DNA from: Clostridiaceae bacterium UBA5444
Lineage (GTDB): Bacteria > Bacillota > Clostridia > Clostridiales > Oxobacteraceae
Length of the DNA: 13,748 nt
Assembly (NCBI GenBank): GCA_002426575.1
Contig: DIRE01000072.1
Coordinates: 1,942 to 15,689 of the forward strand
Direction of reading: 5' to 3'
Shown here: piece after piece, positions 6,055 through 13,736 of the stretch
Position numbering within the stretch: position 1 is the stretch's first letter
Layout: each line of letters begins with the position of its first letter
Made by a program: the position numbers and the translations under genes
The notes under the pieces: model-generated
Databases searched by the model: none
The model's input: the letters and a program-made list of their open reading frames with translations, nothing else
What the model was told of the DNA's origin: nothing

Positions 6055-7671
6055 ATGGCAAAGCAGATTATATTTGGTGAAGAAGCAAGACGTTCATTAC
6101 AAAGAGGCGTAGATCAACTTGCAGATACGGTAAAGGTTACTTTAGGGCCTAGAGGAAGAAATGTAGTATTAGATAAAAAATTTGGTTCACCACTTATCAC
6201 TAATGATGGCGTAACAATTGCAAGAGAAATAGAGCTGGAAGATGCTGCTGAAAACATGGGCGCTCAACTTGTTAAAGAAGTAGCAACAAAGACAAACGAT
6301 GTAGCAGGAGATGGAACAACTACAGCAACCCTTCTTGCACAAGCTATAATTAGAGAAGGATTAAAGAACGTTGCAGCAGGCGCAAACCCAACAATGGTTA
6401 AAGCAGGTATCAAAAAGGCTGTAGAAGTTGCAGTAGATGAAATAGCAAAAACAAGCAAACCAATTAGCGGCAAGGAAGATATTGCAAGAGTTGCTTCAAT
6501 ATCTGCTGCTGATGAAGAAGTTGGCACATTAATTGCAGATGCTATGGAAAAGGTAGGAAACGACGGAGTTATAACAGTTGAAGAATCAAATACAATGGGA
6601 ACAGAGCTTAACGTTGTTGAAGGTATGCAGTTTGATAGAGGATATATTTCCCCATACATGGTAACTGATACTGAAAAGATGGAAGCTATTTTGGATGATC
6701 CATATATACTTATTACTGATAAGAAGATAAGCAGCATACAAGAGATACTCCCAATACTTGAACAGATAGTTCAACAAGGTAAAAAGCTTCTTTTAATTGC
6801 AGAAGATGTTGAAGGCGAAGCACTTGCAACACTCGTTGTAAACAAACTTCGTGGAACATTTACATGTGTTGCAATTAAAGCTCCTGGATTTGGTGATAGA
6901 AGGAAAGAAATGCTTGATGATATAGCTGTATTAACAAATGGTACAGTAATCTCTGAAGAGCTTGGATATGACCTAAAGGATACTACTCTAGATATGCTTG
7001 GAAAAGCAGGCAGAGTTAAGGTAACAAAGGAAAATACAATTATAGTCGATGGAACAGGCGACAAAGATAAGATTAAGGATAGAGTTTCACAGATAAGAGC
7101 ACAGATCGAAGAGACAACTTCAGACTTTGATAGAGAAAAACTACAAGAGAGGCTTGCAAAATTAGCAGGCGGAGTTGCAGTAGTTAAAGTTGGAGCAGCT
7201 ACAGAGACTGAGCTTAAAGAAAAGAAAATGAGAATTGAGGACGCATTATCAGCAACTAAGGCAGCAGTAGAAGAAGGAATAGTTCCTGGCGGCGGAGTAT
7301 CATATGTAAATGCTATACCAGCTGTCTTAAAGATAGAAGAGACAGGAGATGTCCAAACTGGTGTTAACATTATAGCAAGGGCTCTTGAGGAACCAGTAAG
7401 GCAGATTGTTGAAAATGCAGGACTAGAAGGATCAGTAATACTTGAAAAAGTAAAGAATAGTAAGCCAGGCGTTGGATTTGATGCAGCTAAAGAAGAATAT
7501 GTAGACATGATAAAATCAGGAATTGTTGACCCTGCAAAGGTTACAAGGTCAGCACTTCAAAATGCAGCATCAGTTGCAGCAATGTTCCTTACAACTGAAT
7601 CAGTTGTTGCAGATATACCAGAAGAAAATCCACCAGCACCAGCACCAAATGGAATGGATGGAATGTATTAA
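6055..7671 (+). CDS. groL: Chaperonin GroEL (Hsp60)
   Basis: A 538-residue ATP-dependent chaperonin subunit that assembles as a double ring and folds proteins with GroES. Family signatures are complete: LGPRGRNVVLDKKFGSP, NDGVTIAREIEL and GDGTTTATLLAQ in the equatorial ATP site, the apical domain in the middle, and AAVEEGIVPGGGVSYVNA (about 404-421) in the second equatorial part. The C-terminus is a short NGMDGMY rather than a long GGM repeat, as in several clostridia. SD GGGAGG (6041-6046) precedes ATG 6055. Length matches the family (about 540). It is the second gene of the CIRCE-controlled operon and is closed by the terminator at 7687-7726. Confidence 0.99.
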   Translation: MAKQIIFGEEARRSLQRGVDQLADTVKVTLGPRGRNVVLDKKFGSPLITNDGVTIAREIELEDAAENMGAQLVKEVATKTNDVAGDGTTTATLLAQAIIREGLKNVAAGANPTMVKAGIKKAVEVAVDEIAKTSKPISGKEDIARVASISAADEEVGTLIADAMEKVGNDGVITVEESNTMGTELNVVEGMQFDRGYISPYMVTDTEKMEAILDDPYILITDKKISSIQEILPILEQIVQQGKKLLLIAEDVEGEALATLVVNKLRGTFTCVAIKAPGFGDRRKEMLDDIAVLTNGTVISEELGYDLKDTTLDMLGKAGRVKVTKENTIIVDGTGDKDKIKDRVSQIRAQIEETTSDFDREKLQERLAKLAGGVAVVKVGAATETELKEKKMRIEDALSATKAAVEEGIVPGGGVSYVNAIPAVLKIEETGDVQTGVNIIARALEEPVRQIVENAGLEGSVILEKVKNSKPGVGFDAAKEEYVDMIKSGIVDPAKVTRSALQNAASVAAMFLTTESVVADIPEENPPAPAPNGMDGMY

Positions 7672-7686
7672 TATTAATATTGATAA

Positions 7687-7726
7687 AAAGAGGATGCACC
7701 TTTATAGGATGTGTCCTCTTTATTTT
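7687..7726 (+). terminator. Rho-independent terminator after groEL
   Basis: Outer stem AAAGAGGA (7687-7694) with TCCTCTTT (7714-7721), extended inward by weaker and wobble pairs, followed by ATTTT. It ends groESL 15 bases after the groEL stop. Confidence 0.82.
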
Positions 7727-7796
7727 GCTTTTACATATATAAAACCCTCTGTATAACTTACCATAATAAATATAAGATTAAAGCCAAAAGTTAGCT

Positions 7797-7825
7797 TTGA
7801 ATTATTGGCGGAAGTTATATATAAT
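7797..7825 (+). promoter_or_regulatory. Predicted sigma-A promoter of the lar operon
   Basis: TTGAAT at 7797-7802 and a perfect TATAAT at 7820-7825, exactly 17 bases apart. Transcription would start near 7832, only a few bases before the larE SD. An inverted repeat AAAGC-N9-GCTTT (7780-7798) overlaps the -35 and could be an operator, but it is short. Confidence 0.7.
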
Positions 7826-7849
7826 TTATCTATGAAGGGAAGTGATTGT

Positions 7850-8662
7850 ATGGCTTTAGATGAAAAGTTAATGAACTTGAAGGAGATACTAGGGAGCATG
7901 GACAGTGTTGTTGTTGGGTTTTCTGGAGGCGTCGACAGTACATTTCTTTTAAAAATAGCAAAGGATGTTTTAAAGGATAAAGTAATTGCAGTTACCGCAT
8001 CTTCTTCTACTTTTCCTAAAAGAGAGATGAATGAGGCTATTAGTTTTGCAAAGCAAAATAATATAAAACATATGATAGTTAAATCAGAGGAACTAGATAT
8101 AGAAGGCTTTTCTAAAAACCCTAAGGACAGATGCTTTTATTGCAAAAAAGAATTATTTTCTAAATTTATTGATATAGCAAAAGAAAATGGCTATAAATAT
8201 GTACTAGATGGCTCAAATACAGATGATACAAAAGATTATAGGCCTGGTATGAGAGCTTCTAAAGAACTTGGCATAAGAAGTCCTCTGCTAGAGGCTAATA
8301 TGTCAAAAGAGGATATAAGAATGTTATCTAAAAAAATGAATCTTCCTACATGGGACAAACCATCTTTTGCATGTCTTTCATCAAGGGTTCCATATGGAGA
8401 GGAAATAACAAAGCAAAAACTAAACATGATAGAAGATTCAGAGGAATTTTTACTTAAATTAGGATTTAAACAGGTAAGAGTAAGACATCATGGAGATATA
8501 GCAAGAATAGAAGTAGCTCCCAAGGAGCGAGAAAAACTATTTAATATAGAGGTTATGGATAAAATATCTGATAGGCTTAAAGAAATAGGATTTAAGTATG
8601 TAACATTGGATTTAGATGGCTATAGAACGGGAAGCATGAATGAAGTTCTTGATAGGAAGTGA
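7850..8662 (+). CDS. larE: LarE, ATP-dependent sulfur transferase for nickel-pincer cofactor
   Basis: A 270-residue PP-loop enzyme that adenylylates the carboxylates of the pyridinium precursor made by LarB and replaces oxygen with sulfur, giving the thiocarboxylates that hold nickel in the NPN cofactor. The ATP PP-loop is S25GGVDS30. Sulfur chemistry residues are C95-F-Y-C98 and C175 in the FACLSSRVPYG segment. C175 matches the sacrificial Cys176 of Lactiplantibacillus plantarum LarE, while the added CxxC pair matches LarE enzymes, such as that of Thermotoga maritima, that hold a [4Fe-4S] cluster and act catalytically. It starts at ATG 7850 with SD AAGGGA; the in-frame TTG at 7805 lies inside the promoter. 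It leads the larE-larB-larC operon, four bases ahead of larB. Confidence 0.93.
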   Translation: MALDEKLMNLKEILGSMDSVVVGFSGGVDSTFLLKIAKDVLKDKVIAVTASSSTFPKREMNEAISFAKQNNIKHMIVKSEELDIEGFSKNPKDRCFYCKKELFSKFIDIAKENGYKYVLDGSNTDDTKDYRPGMRASKELGIRSPLLEANMSKEDIRMLSKKMNLPTWDKPSFACLSSRVPYGEEITKQKLNMIEDSEEFLLKLGFKQVRVRHHGDIARIEVAPKEREKLFNIEVMDKISDRLKEIGFKYVTLDLDGYRTGSMNEVLDRK

Positions 8663-8666
8663 TAAA

Positions 8667-9425
8667 ATGGAGAAGGACGATCTTAAAAAGCTGCTTGAAG
8701 ATGTAAAGGATGATAAGGTTTCAATTGATGATGCTTTATTTGAGTTAAAAAAACTTCCCTTTGAGGATTTAGGGTTTGCCAAAATAGATAACCATAGAGC
8801 ACTCAGGGTTGGATACCCTGAAGTTATATACTGCGAAGGAAAATCAATTGATCATATAAAAAAGATAGTTGAAAAAATGGATCAAGGGGATTCAAATATA
8901 CTTGCAACAAGAGCATCTTGTGAAGTATATGCTGCAATAAAAGAGGTATGTGAGGATGCAGTATACTATGAACTCCCAAGGATTGTACTTATTAAAAAAA
9001 GGGAATTAAAAAAGACAAATGGAAAAATACTAGTAGTATCTGCAGGCACAGCTGATATTCCCATATCAGAAGAAGCTGTCATAACTGCTGAAGTTCTTGG
9101 AAACACAGTAGATAGGCTGTATGATGTAGGAGTCGCAGGAATTCATAGACTTTTAGCTAACGTGGATAAACTATATGAAGCAAGGGTGATTATTACTGTT
9201 GCAGGAATGGAAGGAGCTCTTGCAAGCGTAGTGGGAGGGCTTGTTGATAAACCAGTTATTGCCGTACCTACAAGCATAGGCTATGGAGCAAATTTCAAGG
9301 GGTTATCTGCACTTTTAACCATGCTAAACTCCTGCGCAAGCGGAATAGGTGTTATGAATATAGATAATGGCTTTGGAGCAGGGTATCTCGCGTCTATGAT
9401 AAACAAAATAGGAGAAGACCATTAA
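8667..9425 (+). CDS. larB: LarB, nicotinic acid adenine dinucleotide carboxylase/hydrolase
   Basis: A 252-residue enzyme for the first NPN cofactor step: it carboxylates the pyridine ring of nicotinic acid adenine dinucleotide and splits the phosphoanhydride to give the dicarboxylated mononucleotide used by LarE. The N-terminal 115 residues include RVGYPEVIYCEGKS and ILATRAS. The C-terminal half is an AIR carboxylase (PurE-like) domain with SAGTADIPISEEA, VAGMEGALASVVGGL and a LLTMLNSC223ASGIGV segment. C223 matches the cysteine that forms a covalent adduct with the substrate in L. plantarum LarB (Cys221). The start at ATG 8667 has SD AGGAAGTGA, which spans the larE stop; an in-frame ATG at 8640 inside larE is less well supported. 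It is tightly coupled to larE by a four-base gap. Confidence 0.95.
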   Translation: MEKDDLKKLLEDVKDDKVSIDDALFELKKLPFEDLGFAKIDNHRALRVGYPEVIYCEGKSIDHIKKIVEKMDQGDSNILATRASCEVYAAIKEVCEDAVYYELPRIVLIKKRELKKTNGKILVVSAGTADIPISEEAVITAEVLGNTVDRLYDVGVAGIHRLLANVDKLYEARVIITVAGMEGALASVVGGLVDKPVIAVPTSIGYGANFKGLSALLTMLNSCASGIGVMNIDNGFGAGYLASMINKIGEDH

Positions 9426-9472
9426 CCATTGTTTCATTTTAAAGTATGAAATAGATAAAGGGAGGAATTTTA

Positions 9473-10207
9473 ATGAGGACTTTATATTTTGATTGCTTTT
9501 CAGGTATAAGCGGGGACATGGTTCTTGGTGCACTTATAGATTGCGGAGTAGACCCTAGGGAATTAAAAAAAGAACTGGATAAATTAAATATTGATGGATA
9601 TAGTATAGAAATAAAGAAGTCAATAAAAAATGGCATAACAGGTACAGATGTAAATGTTATTATAGAAGAGCAGCATACCCACAGAAATTTTAAAGATATC
9701 GAAGATATTATAAACAATAGCGATTTAAATAAAAATGTAAAGGAACTTTCTATATTAATATTTAAAAAGATTGCCATAGCTGAAGCTAAAGTTCATGGTA
9801 AAACTATTGAAGATGTTCATTATCATGAAGTGGGTGCAGTTGATTCCATAATTGATATAGTTGGAGCTTCAATATGTATTGATATTTTGAAAATTGATAG
9901 GTTCGCTGCATCTTATGTAAATACAGGGATGGGATTTGTAAAGTGTCAGCATGGTATAATTCCAGTTCCAGCGCCTGCTACACTTGAGATACTAAAAGGT
10001 GTACCAATATACTCACTAGATATAAACACGGAGCTTGTAACCCCAACAGGGGCTGCTATACTTGCATCTGTTTGTACAGAATATGGTCCACTTCCTAAGC
10101 TAACCATAGAAAAGACGGGTTATGGGTGCGGCAAAAAAGACCTTGAGATACCCAATTTATTAAGAGTTATTATAGGAGAAGAAAAAAAAAAGAACGAACA
10201 TATATGA
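9473..10207 (+). CDS. larC1: LarC N-terminal part (LarC1), nickel insertion
   Basis: The N-terminal 244 residues of LarC, the CTP-dependent enzyme that inserts nickel into the sulfurated pincer nucleotide. It begins YFDCFSGISGDMVLGALIDCG, the family signature, and carries histidine-containing segments suited to metal handling (EEQHTHRN, HYHEVGAVD) plus PVPAPATLEIL and ELVTPTGAAILA. SD GGGAGGA (9461-9467) precedes ATG 9473. The frame ends at TGA 10205-10207, overlapping the ATG of the second part by ATGA. Just before the stop lies an A AAA AAG slip site with an AGGAG upstream, so full-length LarC is probably made by -1 frameshifting. In L. plantarum larC1 and larC2 are also joined by programmed frameshifting. 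Confidence 0.93.
   Translation: MRTLYFDCFSGISGDMVLGALIDCGVDPRELKKELDKLNIDGYSIEIKKSIKNGITGTDVNVIIEEQHTHRNFKDIEDIINNSDLNKNVKELSILIFKKIAIAEAKVHGKTIEDVHYHEVGAVDSIIDIVGASICIDILKIDRFAASYVNTGMGFVKCQHGIIPVPAPATLEILKGVPIYSLDINTELVTPTGAAILASVCTEYGPLPKLTIEKTGYGCGKKDLEIPNLLRVIIGEEKKKNEHI
10174..10192 (+). other. Predicted -1 programmed ribosomal frameshift signal in larC
   Basis: The A run at 10182-10191 contains the in-frame slippery heptamer A AAA AAG (10186-10192), the same heptamer as E. coli dnaX. Seven bases upstream is the SD-like AGGAG (10174-10178), which is too far from the ATG at 10204 to serve it but is placed like the dnaX stimulator. Shifting -1 after the AAG codon continues with E-R-T-Y-M-I-E-S-N-I-D-D-M in the larC2 frame without a stop. 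The product would be 383 residues, near the usual length of full LarC. No strong downstream hairpin is obvious by eye. Confidence 0.75.
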
Positions 10208-10623
10208 TTGAATCTAACATAGATGACATGAACAGCGAATTCTATGAACATATAATGAAAAAATTATTTGACTTAGGTGCTCTTGATGTATTCCTAACTA
10301 ATATAATAATGAAAAAGGGAAGGCCTGCAATAAAACTATCAGTTCTTACAGAAATAGGAAGTATAGACAAAATATCAAACTTTATTTTTTCAGAAACATC
10401 TACAATTGGAATAAGGTATTATCCTGTTTCAAGAGAGGTACTTGATAGAAATATTATAAAGGTTCATACTAAGTATGGCTCATGCAGAGTTAAGATTGCA
10501 TATAGAAACAAAACTGCTGTAAACTATGCTCCTGAGTATGAAGATATTAAAGTGTTAGCCCAGAATAATGGTATACCCATTAAGGAAATATACAATGAAG
10601 TAATAAGAAACATTGACATTTAG
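10204..10623 (+). CDS. larC2: LarC C-terminal part (LarC2), CTP-binding domain
   Basis: The C-terminal domain of LarC, which in the known enzyme binds CTP and metal. It opens with ESNIDDMNSEFYEHIMKKL, the standard ETNIDDM region of LarC, then GALDVFLTNIIMKKGRPA, and later VKIAYRN. As an independent 139-residue frame it would start at ATG 10204, overlapping the larC1 stop, but there is no SD at usable distance. It is therefore most likely translated as the -1 frameshift extension of larC1, with restart at the ATGA overlap as a second possibility. It is the last gene of the lar operon. The homology is clear; the mode of translation is inference from the slip site. Confidence 0.9.
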   Translation: MIESNIDDMNSEFYEHIMKKLFDLGALDVFLTNIIMKKGRPAIKLSVLTEIGSIDKISNFIFSETSTIGIRYYPVSREVLDRNIIKVHTKYGSCRVKIAYRNKTAVNYAPEYEDIKVLAQNNGIPIKEIYNEVIRNIDI

Positions 10624-10658
10624 AGCGAAAACAATCTATAATTGAAAATAAAATTTAT

Positions 10659-10684
10659 ATCTCGTTAATTATTAGAGATTTTAT
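10659..10684 (+). terminator. Weak hairpin after larC, possible terminator
   Basis: ATCTC (10659-10663) and GAGAT (10675-10679) can pair around an 11-base loop, followed by TTTTAT. With only five base pairs this is a weak call. The 89-base gap before guaB must also hold the guaB promoter; TTGAAA at 10642-10647 with TTAATT 17 bases downstream is the best, but poor, candidate. Confidence 0.3.
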
Positions 10685-10706
10685 ACTTTTATAGTTTAAA
10701 TTTAGA

Positions 10707-10716
10707 TAAGGGGTGG
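10707..10716 (+). promoter_or_regulatory. guaB ribosome binding site that decides the start
   Basis: TAAGGGGTGG is a strong match to the anti-SD sequence. It contains the GTG (10713-10715) that is the only conventional in-frame start, so that GTG cannot be at normal spacing. The in-frame ATT at 10722 lies 8 bases after the GGGG core, and another ATT is at 10728. Confidence 0.55.
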
Positions 10717-12185
10717 TTAAAATTAGTATTGAATCAAAAATTATAAAAAAAGGTATCACGTTTGATGATGTATTATTAATTCCGCAAAAGTCGGAAGTAT
10801 TACCTAGGGATGTTAATCTTTCAACTCAGCTTACAAAACAAATAAAGTTAAATATTCCTATTATGAGTGCAGGAATGGACACGGTTACAGAAGGAAGGTT
10901 AGCCATTGCAATTGCAAGGGAAGGCGGTATAGGCATAATACATAAAAATATGTCCATAAAAAGGCAAGCTTCTGAAGTAGATAAAGTTAAAAGATCTGAG
11001 CATGGGGTTATTACTGATCCTTTCTACTTATCCCCAAATCATAAAATATCCGATGCGCAAAAGTTAATGGAAAGGTATAGGATATCAGGAGTCCCAATTA
11101 CTGAAGGCTCTAAATTAGTTGGTATACTTACAAATAGGGATTTAAGATTTGAAACAGATGACACAAGGCTTATATCTGAGGTTATGACAAAAGATAATCT
11201 TATAACTGCACCTGAAGGTACAACCTTAAAAGAGGCTGAGGGAATACTAAAAAAGCATAAGATTGAAAAGCTTCCTCTTGTTGATGATGATTATAATTTA
11301 AGAGGGCTTATTACAATAAAAGATATAGAAAAAGCTTCAACGTATCCTAACTCTGCAAAGGATGATAATGGAAGGCTGCTTGCAGGCGCCGCTGTTGGTA
11401 TAACTGCTAATATGATGGAAAGGGTTAAAGCCTTAGTAGATGCTAGAGTTGATGTAATTGTTCTAGATACTGCTCATGGCCATTCTAAAGGTGTACTTGA
11501 AGGAGTGCGCACTATTAAAAACAAATATCCTTCACTGCAGGTTATAGCTGGTAATGTTGCTACACCTGAGGCTACTAGAGATCTTATATTATCTGGAGCG
11601 GATTGTGTAAAGGTTGGAATAGGACCTGGATCAATATGCACTACAAGGGTTGTAGCAGGTGTTGGAGTGCCACAGCTTACTGCAATTATGGACTGTGCTG
11701 AAGAGGCTGCTAAAACTGGTACACCTATTATTGCAGATGGAGGGATTAAATTCTCTGGAGATATTGTAAAAGCAATAGCGGCTGGAGCAAACGTGGTTAT
11801 GGTAGGTTCTCTCCTTGCAGGAACAGAAGAAAGCCCTGGCGAAACTGAAATATATCAAGGAAGAAGCTACAAGGTTTATAGAGGCATGGGATCATTAGCT
11901 GCAATGCAGTGTGGAAGTACTGATAGATACTTTCAAGAGAATCAGAAAAAGCTTGTACCAGAAGGAGTAGAGGGAAGGGTGCCATATAAAGGACCTTTAT
12001 CAGATACAGTATTCCAGCTAATGGGAGGACTTAGAGCTGGTATGGGATACTCTGGTACACCTACAATTGATCACTTGAGAAAAGATGGAAAGTTTGTAAC
12101 TGTTACATCAGCAGGATTGAGAGAAAGCCATCCTCATGACATACAAATAACCAAAGAATCACCAAACTATACCATTGATAAATAA
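10713..12185 (+). CDS. guaB: IMP dehydrogenase
   Basis: About 490 residues. It oxidises IMP to XMP with NAD+, the committed step to guanine nucleotides. It opens with KGITFDDVLLIPQKSEVLPR, followed by two CBS repeats at about 95-215 (KISDAQKLM, MTKDNLITAPEGTTL). The catalytic loop is GPGSIC309TTR, numbered from GTG. DGGIKFSGDIVKAIAAGA binds the phosphate, and the flap and C-terminal part contain VPEGVEGRVPYKG and GLRAGMGYSGT. The start is uncertain: the listed GTG lies inside the SD, so initiation may occur at ATT 10722, giving a protein three residues shorter with usual N-terminal length. No purine riboswitch is seen in the leader. guaA follows after 15 bases, forming a two-gene GMP operon. 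Confidence 0.97.
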   Translation: MVKISIESKIIKKGITFDDVLLIPQKSEVLPRDVNLSTQLTKQIKLNIPIMSAGMDTVTEGRLAIAIAREGGIGIIHKNMSIKRQASEVDKVKRSEHGVITDPFYLSPNHKISDAQKLMERYRISGVPITEGSKLVGILTNRDLRFETDDTRLISEVMTKDNLITAPEGTTLKEAEGILKKHKIEKLPLVDDDYNLRGLITIKDIEKASTYPNSAKDDNGRLLAGAAVGITANMMERVKALVDARVDVIVLDTAHGHSKGVLEGVRTIKNKYPSLQVIAGNVATPEATRDLILSGADCVKVGIGPGSICTTRVVAGVGVPQLTAIMDCAEEAAKTGTPIIADGGIKFSGDIVKAIAAGANVVMVGSLLAGTEESPGETEIYQGRSYKVYRGMGSLAAMQCGSTDRYFQENQKKLVPEGVEGRVPYKGPLSDTVFQLMGGLRAGMGYSGTPTIDHLRKDGKFVTVTSAGLRESHPHDIQITKESPNYTIDK

Positions 12186-12200
12186 ATAGGAGGATGAGCC

Positions 12201-13736
12201 ATGAGAAAAAATGAATTGGTTTTAATTATTGACTTTGGAGGCCAATATAGTCAGCTTATTGCAAGAAGAGTTAGAGAAAACAATGTATATTGTGAAATAG
12301 TTCCACACCATATTTCTATAGAAAAAATTAAAGAAAAAATGCCAAAGGCTATTATATTAACTGGAGGACCAAGCAGCGTTTCTGACGAAGATGCTCCAAC
12401 AGTTGATAAAGAGATATTCAACTTAAATGTGCCAATACTTGGAATATGCTATGGATGTCAGCTTATTGGACATTTACTTGGAGGAAAAGTAGAAAAAGGC
12501 ATTGATCGTGAATATGGAAAAGCAGATATAAAATTTGAAACTAAAAGCATGCTATTTAATGGAATTGACCAAAACTCTATATGCTGGATGAGTCATACAT
12601 TAATGGTTACACAGGTTCCGGATAGATTTACTATAACTGCATCCACACCATCATGCATGGTTGCTGCCATGGAAAATGAAAAAAAGCATATATATGCCCT
12701 GCAGTTTCATCCAGAAGTAAAGCATACACTTATGGGAGATAAGATAATAAAGAACTTCATTTTTGGCATATGTAATTTAAAAGCTGATTGGGACATGGGC
12801 TCATTTACAGATGAAAAGATAAACGAAATAAAAAATACTATAGGGGACAAAAAGGTAATTTGTGCGTTGTCTGGAGGGGTAGACTCCTCAGTTGCAGCTG
12901 TTCTTGTGCATAAGGCAGTAGGAAAACAGCTTGTATGCATATTTGTAGATCATGGCCTTCTTAGAAAAGATGAAGCAGATCAAGTAGAGAAAACATTTAA
13001 GGAACAATTTGATATGAACCTTATAAGGATTGATGCAAAGGATAGATTTTTAAGCAAGCTGTCAGGTGTGTCAGATCCTGAGAAAAAGAGAAAGATAATA
13101 GGGGAAGAATTCATTAGAATATTTGAGGAAGAATCAAATAAACTAGGAGATATAGATTATCTTGTCCAAGGAACAATATATCCTGATGTGGTTGAAAGCG
13201 GAACAAAAACTGCAGCTAAAATAAAGAGCCATCACAACGTTGGAGGCTTACCAAAGGATATGAAATTAAAGCTAATTGAGCCTTTAAGAGAGCTATTTAA
13301 AGATGAGGTTAGAAAAGTGGGAGAAGAGCTTGAAATACCAGATAATATAGTTTGGCGCCAGCCATTTCCAGGACCTGGACTTGGAGTTAGAGTCCTTGGA
13401 GAGGTAACAGAAAGTAAACTTGAGATAGTTCGTGAAGCTGATGCAATATTTAGAGAAGAGATAGCAAAAGCAGGACTTGACAGGGACATATGGCAATATT
13501 TTGCCTGCCTTCCTAATATAAGAAGCGTAGGAGTTATGGGAGATGAAAGAACCTATTCATATACCATAGCCCTAAGAGCAGTAAACAGCACGGACGGTAT
13601 GACAAGTGATTGGGCAAGAATACCTCATGATGTTTTAGCAAAGGCATCTAGCAGAATAGTAAATGAGGTCCCCAATGTAAATAGAGTAGTATATGATATA
13701 ACAACAAAACCACCAGCAACCATTGAATGGGAATAA
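12201..13736 (+). CDS. guaA: GMP synthase (glutamine-hydrolysing)
   Basis: A complete 511-residue enzyme that converts XMP to GMP using ATP and glutamine. The N-terminal class I glutamine amidotransferase domain (about 1-190) holds the nucleophile C83 in LGICYGCQL and the His-Glu pair in LQFHPEVKHT. The ATP pyrophosphatase domain begins around 205 with the PP-loop ALSGGVDSSVAAVL. The C-terminal XMP-binding dimerisation domain contains RQPFPGPGLGVRVLGEVT and ends with DITTKPPATIEWE, so the gene is intact. SD AGGAGGATG precedes ATG 12201, 15 bases after guaB, so both steps from IMP to GMP are co-transcribed. Only 12 bases remain after the stop, too few to see a terminator. Confidence 0.99.
   Translation: MRKNELVLIIDFGGQYSQLIARRVRENNVYCEIVPHHISIEKIKEKMPKAIILTGGPSSVSDEDAPTVDKEIFNLNVPILGICYGCQLIGHLLGGKVEKGIDREYGKADIKFETKSMLFNGIDQNSICWMSHTLMVTQVPDRFTITASTPSCMVAAMENEKKHIYALQFHPEVKHTLMGDKIIKNFIFGICNLKADWDMGSFTDEKINEIKNTIGDKKVICALSGGVDSSVAAVLVHKAVGKQLVCIFVDHGLLRKDEADQVEKTFKEQFDMNLIRIDAKDRFLSKLSGVSDPEKKRKIIGEEFIRIFEEESNKLGDIDYLVQGTIYPDVVESGTKTAAKIKSHHNVGGLPKDMKLKLIEPLRELFKDEVRKVGEELEIPDNIVWRQPFPGPGLGVRVLGEVTESKLEIVREADAIFREEIAKAGLDRDIWQYFACLPNIRSVGVMGDERTYSYTIALRAVNSTDGMTSDWARIPHDVLAKASSRIVNEVPNVNRVVYDITTKPPATIEWE

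Noticed and set aside
6264..6737. 157-residue open frame antisense to groEL
   Set aside because: Same reason: a mirror of groEL codon use, overlapping a certain gene completely.
6771..7508. 245-residue open frame antisense to groEL
   Set aside because: Low-complexity Ser/Thr/Pro-rich translation typical of the reverse of a strongly coding gene; groEL is unambiguous in the same place, with no SD or family match for the antisense frame.
7523..7756. 77-residue open frame over the end of groEL
   Set aside because: Gln-rich out-of-frame shadow of groEL running into its terminator, with no SD.
7805..7849. N-terminal extension of LarE from TTG 7805
   Set aside because: It falls between the -35 and -10 of the predicted promoter, so it would not be transcribed.
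10204..10623. larC as a pseudogene broken by a frameshift mutation
   Set aside because: The break lies at the same domain junction where functional larC genes are known to be frameshifted, and a canonical slip heptamer with an upstream SD-like site is present; both halves are otherwise well conserved. A homopolymer sequencing error is still possible.
10624..10712. Purine (guanine) riboswitch before guaB
   Set aside because: The conserved loop sequences of the purine riboswitch are absent and the 89-base gap is AT-rich without the three-way junction pattern.
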